NCBI RefSeq assembly: GCF_018502485.1 | Contig: NZ_CP075546.1 | Direction: 5' to 3' (one strand) | Length of the DNA stretch: 64,000 bases | Origin: Methanospirillum purgamenti | GTDB lineage: Archaea; Halobacteriota; Methanomicrobia; Methanomicrobiales; Methanospirillaceae | In this document: piece by piece, positions 59,970 through 64,000 of the stretch | Layout: the number at the start of each line of letters is the position of its first letter | Position numbering within the stretch: the first letter of the stretch is position 1 | Made by a program: the position numbers and the translations under genes | Notes under the pieces: model-generated | What the model was told of the DNA's origin: nothing | The model's input: the letters and a program-made list of their open reading frames with translations, nothing else | Database searches by the model: none

Positions 59970-61131
59970 CCGGAAGGTAGACAAGGCATTTTGCCATGAC
60001 GGGACCGGGATTCAGGCAAAAATCATTTATGATGCGATAGGCGCTCCTGGCCTTGCCAATCCTGATGCCGTCTATGTCATCTATGACCACATTGCTCCGG
60101 CAAACAATTCCCAGACAGCAGAGCTGCAGGCAGAACTCCGGACTTTTGCAGAGAAGAACGGTGCACATTTCAGGGAGATTGGATCTGGTATCTGTCATCA
60201 GGTTATGGCTGAAGGTCTTGTTCATCCAGGTGAAATCGTAATAGGGGCCGATTCACACTCATGCACACTAGGTGCTCTGGGAGCCTTTGCAACTGGTGTT
60301 GGTGCGAGTGATATGGCCGGCATCTGGGTATCTGGCGAAACCTGGCTTCGGGTCCCAGATTCAATAGGGTTACACCTGAGCGGATCTCTGAAAGCCGGAG
60401 TTGAATGGAAAGATGTGGCATTATCATATGTTGCGGAGTTAGGGATGGACGGTGGAACATATGCTGCCCTGGAATTTACTGGTGAGGCAGCACCATCAGT
60501 TCCCATGGAAGGAAGACTGACCCTGTGTAACATGGCAGTAGAAGCCGGGGCCAAGACCGGACTTTTCTATGCAGATACAGAAACCAGGCGGTACCTTGCT
60601 GGGTATTCAGTTCCCTGTCACATGCAGATCCCGGAAAATCCTGTATATGTCCGAGAATGTGATCTTGATCTCTCTTCCCTGGAACCGGTCTGTGCTGTAC
60701 CTCACCGGGTGGATACCATTCAGCCGGTATCACAATTAGCCGGCATTGCTCTTGACCAGGTCTTTATCGGAACCTGTACAAATGGCCGGTTTGAAGATCT
60801 TGCCCGTGCTGCCAGGATACTGAAAGGACACCGGGTAAAGGTTAGAACTATTGTTGTTCCGGCTTCAGAGCGTGATTATCTGCAGGCGATTACAACCGGT
60901 GTTGCTGCAGATCTGGTGAAGGCCGGATGTATTATGGGACCACCGGGATGTGGACCCTGTCTTGGGGCTCATATGGGTGTGCTTGGTGAGGGTGAAGTTG
61001 CTCTTTCAACGGCTAACCGGAACTTTAAGAACCGGATGGGAGTCGGAGCCTCGTATTACCTCTGTTCTCCATCAACCGCTGCAGCCAGCGCCCTTGCCGG
61101 GGAGATTGCAGATCCACGGGAGGTACTATGA
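59917..61131 (+). CDS. aksD: Homoaconitase large subunit, AksD
   Basis: A 404-residue large subunit of an isopropylmalate-isomerase-type hydro-lyase that rearranges homocitrate and its longer homologues. [4Fe-4S] ligands are in GADSHSCTLGA near 110, IGTCTNGRFED near 287 and GPPGCGPCLG near 347. Start 59917 is chosen because GGGGAGG stands 9 bases upstream; ATG 59908 would sit directly on it. It overlaps aksA by 53 bases, an unusually long overlap, and aksE by 4. LeuC is the alternative name by family. Confidence 0.85.
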   Translation: MVTLSEKILGAQAGTYVDRKVDKAFCHDGTGIQAKIIYDAIGAPGLANPDAVYVIYDHIAPANNSQTAELQAELRTFAEKNGAHFREIGSGICHQVMAEGLVHPGEIVIGADSHSCTLGALGAFATGVGASDMAGIWVSGETWLRVPDSIGLHLSGSLKAGVEWKDVALSYVAELGMDGGTYAALEFTGEAAPSVPMEGRLTLCNMAVEAGAKTGLFYADTETRRYLAGYSVPCHMQIPENPVYVRECDLDLSSLEPVCAVPHRVDTIQPVSQLAGIALDQVFIGTCTNGRFEDLARAARILKGHRVKVRTIVVPASERDYLQAITTGVAADLVKAGCIMGPPGCGPCLGAHMGVLGEGEVALSTANRNFKNRMGVGASYYLCSPSTAAASALAGEIADPREVL

Positions 61132-61616
61132 CCGTACTCAATGGATCTGGTCCGGCTGTCTGCATTGGAGAAGATATTGACACAGATCTTGTAATCGCTG
61201 GGAGATACCTGAGAACCAAGGACTGGAGTCTGTGGGCAAAACATGTGTTTGAAGATCTGGATCCCACACTTGCATCAAGACTACAGGGTTCTGTCCTTGT
61301 TGCCGGGAAGAATATGGGCTGTGGGTCCTCACGTGAACAGGCAGCACGGGCTTTGCATGAAGCCGGGGTTCTTGCTGTTATTGCTCCGTCATTTGCCCGG
61401 ATATTTTTTAGAAACTGCATCAACGTCGGCTTGCCGGTTCTTGAATGTGATATCCCTGAGTGCCGGGATGGAATGATGGTTACTTTTGATTGTACCGAGG
61501 GATGGATAACCGTTGATGGAATCCGCCATGAATTCCTGCCACTATCTCCCCGTATGCAGGAGATTCTCAGCAACGGTGGTCTCGTGGAATACTGGAAACG
61601 GAGACTTGAGCGATGA
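61128..61616 (+). CDS. aksE: Homoaconitase small subunit, AksE
   Basis: A 162-residue small subunit, partner of AksD. The family pattern is IDTDLVIAGRYL near the N-terminus, VAGKNMGCGSSREQAARAL near 60 and APSFARIFFRNCINVGLPVL near 90. The loop that sets substrate length in this family (LeuD/AksE) lies in the GRYLRTKDW region and is compatible with longer dicarboxylates, though I cannot tell from reading alone. It overlaps aksD and the next gene by 4 bases. Confidence 0.85.
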   Translation: MTVLNGSGPAVCIGEDIDTDLVIAGRYLRTKDWSLWAKHVFEDLDPTLASRLQGSVLVAGKNMGCGSSREQAARALHEAGVLAVIAPSFARIFFRNCINVGLPVLECDIPECRDGMMVTFDCTEGWITVDGIRHEFLPLSPRMQEILSNGGLVEYWKRRLER

Positions 61617-62410
61617 TTTTTCCCCCTCACTGTAAATGTATCGGGTATGCAGGCAACAAACCGGTAGGGGACCGGGTATATTTTCTCTCAGAATATCTGA
61701 TCCATGAAGTTCCCGATGGATTTGAAATATTAGCCGTAAAGCCCGCAGACGGAGACGGGCTGATGCGGGATATAGAATCGGTAACCCAGATAGCTGGTCC
61801 GGATGACGTATATATGTATCCTGAACCGGTGGTGCTTCATAACCGTGGAGACCTTATAAAAAAGGCTTTACAGACCAATAAACGATGCACTATTTTTACC
61901 GGGATTGAGGAGCATATGATTTTTATTTGTGATCCGGATCCTGCATCGCTCCTTACGGTCCATGTATATGATGTAACTCCTCCCCGGCCCCATCTTGCCG
62001 GAACTGTTCAGACACTTGATGAAGCGGGCATTTTTGGAGAACTCGAAATCACGTTTCAGTATCATGTCCGGGATATCAGAGAAACCCAGGCTGATGTATA
62101 TCCCTGCAAAGCAGGTGGTTTTTCCCGCACGATCGACTCAGACCGGTTAACGGGAGATGAGCATGTTGCCGGATGTATGACAGCACGACAGGTTCTCAAA
62201 GACTGTTATGGGCATGATTTTCCGCTCATTGATATCTGTCCGGCAAATGCTGTCACAGAGGAACCTTTTATTGCACGATGTTGTCGGGCAGAGCGAAGCG
62301 GGGTACAGACGTTGAATGGAAAAAAGGGCGTTGTAGTCCATTGGGGTGCATCACCAAAACAGATTGCCGATGCCCTGTATGCATGTATACATGAATGGAG
62401 GAATGGATGA
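61613..62410 (+). CDS. Uncharacterised protein in the aks operon
   Basis: A 265-residue soluble protein I cannot assign. Noticeable features are an N-terminal CKCIGYAGNKPVGDRVYFLS, a YPCKAGGFSRTIDSD segment near 163, CPANAVTEEPFIARCCRAER near 218 with three cysteines and a VVHWGASPKQIADAL stretch near the end. It has no membrane helix or known nucleotide motif. It overlaps aksE by 4 bases and aksF by 4 bases, so it is made at the same time as the coenzyme B enzymes and is a candidate for an unassigned step. Confidence 0.75.
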   Translation: MIFPPHCKCIGYAGNKPVGDRVYFLSEYLIHEVPDGFEILAVKPADGDGLMRDIESVTQIAGPDDVYMYPEPVVLHNRGDLIKKALQTNKRCTIFTGIEEHMIFICDPDPASLLTVHVYDVTPPRPHLAGTVQTLDEAGIFGELEITFQYHVRDIRETQADVYPCKAGGFSRTIDSDRLTGDEHVAGCMTARQVLKDCYGHDFPLIDICPANAVTEEPFIARCCRAERSGVQTLNGKKGVVVHWGASPKQIADALYACIHEWRNG

Positions 62411-63396
62411 AGCGTGTTGCTATTGCTCCCGGTGATGGTATCGGACCAGAGGTCATTCCCTCTGCACTTGAAATTCTTCGGTATTATCACCCGGAATGGG
62501 AGTATATACCAGTATATCTGGGATATGAGTGCTGGAAACGAACTGGTGATGCATTATCAGATAAGACTCTTGAAACACTCAGAAAAGCGGATCTCATTTT
62601 GTTTGGTGCAATTACAACACCCCCTGATCCCAAGTATCACAGTGTCGTACTCCGGATAAGAAAGGAATTAGACCTCTATGCAAATCTTCGTCCGGTGTTT
62701 GGTGAAGGATTTGATATCCTTATAGTTCGGGAAAACACGGAAGGGCTGTATTCGGGCATTGAATGGCAGGAGAAGGACCGGGCATGCACTCTTCGTGTGG
62801 TTAGCCTGGAAGGATCCCGCAGGATTGCACGGTTTGCAAGTGCCTGTGCCAAACGGAGAAGACGGCATCTTACCATTGGAAACAAGGCGAATGTTTTGAA
62901 GTCTGATGTGTATTTCCTTGAAATCTGTGTGGAAGAGGCTGAAAAAGCTGGAATCTCTATTGATAAAAAATATATAGACTCTCTTGTCCTTGATGTTCTT
63001 CAGCATCCGTCACGATATGATGTGATTGTGACGACGAATATTTTCGGCGATATTCTCTCCGATGCAGCGGCATTTCTTGAAGGTGGGCTTGGTATGCTTC
63101 CAAGTGCAAATATCGGCAGGCATCAGGCACTCTTTGAACCAGTTCATGGGAGTGCTCCTGACATTGCCGGAAAAGGGATTGCAAATCCGATTGCAGCCAT
63201 TCGGTGTGTTTCTCTGCTTCTGAAGTATGTGGGAGAAAAACCCCGGGCTCTTGCAGTAGAGCGGGCGATTCAAAAAACCATTGCTGATGGAATAAAAACG
63301 CCTGATTTGGGTGGGACAGCAACAACAGATGATGTAGGGCGTGCAGTTCTTCGAAATCTGCAGGCCGAAAAAAAGGCAGAAGTTCCGGATCTGTGA
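62407..63396 (+). CDS. aksF: Homoisocitrate dehydrogenase, AksF
   Basis: A 329-residue beta-decarboxylating dehydrogenase that oxidises homoisocitrate and its longer homologues. Signatures are APGDGIGPEVIP at the N-terminus, VRENTEGLYSGIEW near 114 and VTTNIFGDILSDAAA near 210, then EPVHGSAPDIAGKGIANP near 240. GGAGGAATGG precedes ATG 62407, so that start is preferred to 62395. It overlaps the previous gene by 4 bases and ends the operon, 2 bases from a convergent gene. LeuB-type isopropylmalate dehydrogenase is the close alternative. Confidence 0.85.
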   Translation: MKRVAIAPGDGIGPEVIPSALEILRYYHPEWEYIPVYLGYECWKRTGDALSDKTLETLRKADLILFGAITTPPDPKYHSVVLRIRKELDLYANLRPVFGEGFDILIVRENTEGLYSGIEWQEKDRACTLRVVSLEGSRRIARFASACAKRRRRHLTIGNKANVLKSDVYFLEICVEEAEKAGISIDKKYIDSLVLDVLQHPSRYDVIVTTNIFGDILSDAAAFLEGGLGMLPSANIGRHQALFEPVHGSAPDIAGKGIANPIAAIRCVSLLLKYVGEKPRALAVERAIQKTIADGIKTPDLGGTATTDDVGRAVLRNLQAEKKAEVPDL

Positions 63397-63398
63397 GA

Positions 63399-64000
63399 TC
63401 AGGAAACCCTGTTTATCTCTTCAAAGAGACGGCAGAACCGGTCAATTGTCTCATCATCCAGGTTCTGTGGAGATTCACATATCCGATCAGAGAGCAGCTC
63501 AGCAACCCGCCAGCGTTCAAAATGTTCTCCCTGTCTCCGCTCAACAAGGTCTGCAATCTGCAATGCAATTCCCCGCTCTTCATTTCGTTCTACAGGACTT
63601 TTTTCCGGTACCTGGCCAAGTGGCAGATCCGGGTAAATATCTTTGACACACCGATAATAGAAATCAGGAGAGAAGAGATCTTCAATTCCGGCTCCTTGAC
63701 GATTACCAAATGCACTATAAAAGAGAAGACCGTTTCCTTCACTCAAATGCATGGATGGGAGTTTTTCAATTACCCCTACTGGCACATTGTTTCCTGATAA
63801 AAGTACTGCTGCAGGTTTTTTATGTGCAGTCATCATCAGGGCGAGTGGAAGCAGGTTTGCTGCTCCTCCTGCTGGTGTAATTCTGATTTCAGGAGAAAGT
63901 CCGGGCTTCCCTCTGTTCCGAAGTGCATAATTCATCGCCTGTAACAGCCAGAGATCCTGGGTTTCTTCCACGATGAGCTGGTTGCCTCCGGAGAGGGTTT
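63399..64000 (-). CDS. OLD-like ATPase/TOPRIM nuclease, C-terminal part (partial)
   Basis: The reading frame runs off the window edge. About 200 C-terminal residues are visible. The first ones read TLSGGNQLIVEETQDLWLLQ, matching the TOPRIM start of OLD-family nucleases (L-V-E-G-x-x-D type, here IVEETQD). ITPAGGAANLLPLALMM and AAVLLSGN fit the next strands. The C-terminal 90 residues (NEERGIALQIADLVERRQ) are less characteristic. The N-terminal ATPase would lie outside. It is convergent with aksF and separated by 2 bases. The family role is nuclease or phage defence; unproven here. Confidence 0.65.
   Translation of the reverse strand, partial: TLSGGNQLIVEETQDLWLLQAMNYALRNRGKPGLSPEIRITPAGGAANLLPLALMMTAHKKPAAVLLSGNNVPVGVIEKLPSMHLSEGNGLLFYSAFGNRQGAGIEDLFSPDFYYRCVKDIYPDLPLGQVPEKSPVERNEERGIALQIADLVERRQGEHFERWRVAELLSDRICESPQNLDDETIDRFCRLFEEINRVS

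Noticed and set aside
1..64000. CRISPR arrays
   Set aside because: No regularly spaced repeats of 25-40 bases were found in any intergenic stretch, and no cas genes are present.

Overview
The window is a stretch of a hydrogenotrophic, formate-using methanogen chromosome. The gene content points to Methanomicrobiales and most likely Methanospirillum: two F420-type formate dehydrogenases, a formate transporter, 2.5 sets of formylmethanofuran dehydrogenase genes, HdrABC with MvhD but no MvhAG hydrogenase genes nearby, Ftr, methanogenesis marker protein 11 and a coenzyme B (aks) operon. Genus is inferred from gene content and order, not from a database search.

Layout. 1-3.7 kb (minus): fwdDBAC set 1, fwdC cut by the window edge, preceded by a leader with three tandem hairpins. 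4.6-9.7 kb: a sulfur region with rubredoxin and a small siroheme sulfite reductase-like protein, then an OsmC / split YeeE / TusA / fused DsrE / TusA-like operon. 9.9-11.4 kb: a degenerate transposase homologue. 12.0-19.6 kb (plus): a complete fwdDBAC set 2, a SAM methyltransferase homologue, a small protein, and an orphan fwdDB pair (set 3). 19.7-25.1 kb (minus): fwdG-fwdF-hdrC-hdrB-hdrA-mvhD, placing the electron-carrying Fwd subunits in one operon with heterodisulfide reductase. 25.8-29.1 kb: fdhAB copy 1. 29.1-32.2 kb (minus): a zinc-ribbon protein and a five-gene cluster of small coiled-coil or membrane proteins headed by a beta-barrel/helical-repeat/TrkA-C protein. 32.3-33.4 kb: beta-carbonic anhydrase and a SLOG protein. 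33.6-40.6 kb (plus): a six-gene Hyf/Ech-like membrane complex whose catalytic and small subunits have lost every recognisable Ni-Fe and proximal Fe-S cysteine ligand. 40.7-42.9 kb: DEAD-box helicase and dolichol-kinase-like protein. 43.0-48.0 kb (minus): fdhAB copy 2, a membrane OB-fold protein and fdhC. 48.3-51.4 kb (plus): a membrane protein, a zinc-ribbon paralogue, ftr, a double rubredoxin and a rubrerythrin-like protein. 51.5-55.7 kb: a GmrSD-like nuclease and a ClC channel. 55.9-63.4 kb (plus): mmp11, a radical SAM protein, an IorA-like TPP enzyme, aksA, aksD, aksE, an unknown protein and aksF, almost all translationally coupled. A partial OLD-like nuclease ends the window.

How it works together. 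Formate enters through FdhC and is oxidised by FdhAB. Electrons pass to HdrABC-MvhD, which bifurcates them to CoM-S-S-CoB and, through FwdF/FwdG, to formylmethanofuran dehydrogenase, which fixes CO2. Ftr moves the formyl group onto tetrahydromethanopterin, and the aks operon makes the coenzyme B side chain. The gene grouping fits the known Hdr-Fdh-Fmd supercomplex of Methanospirillum.

Most unusual items: the ligand-less Ehr-type membrane complex beside carbonic anhydrase; the TPP enzyme, radical SAM protein and unknown protein inside the aks operon; the coiled-coil/TrkA-C cluster; the single-chain triple DsrE protein; and structured leaders before fwd, fdh, fdhC and ftr genes, several accompanied by a recurrent TTAGGCA element.
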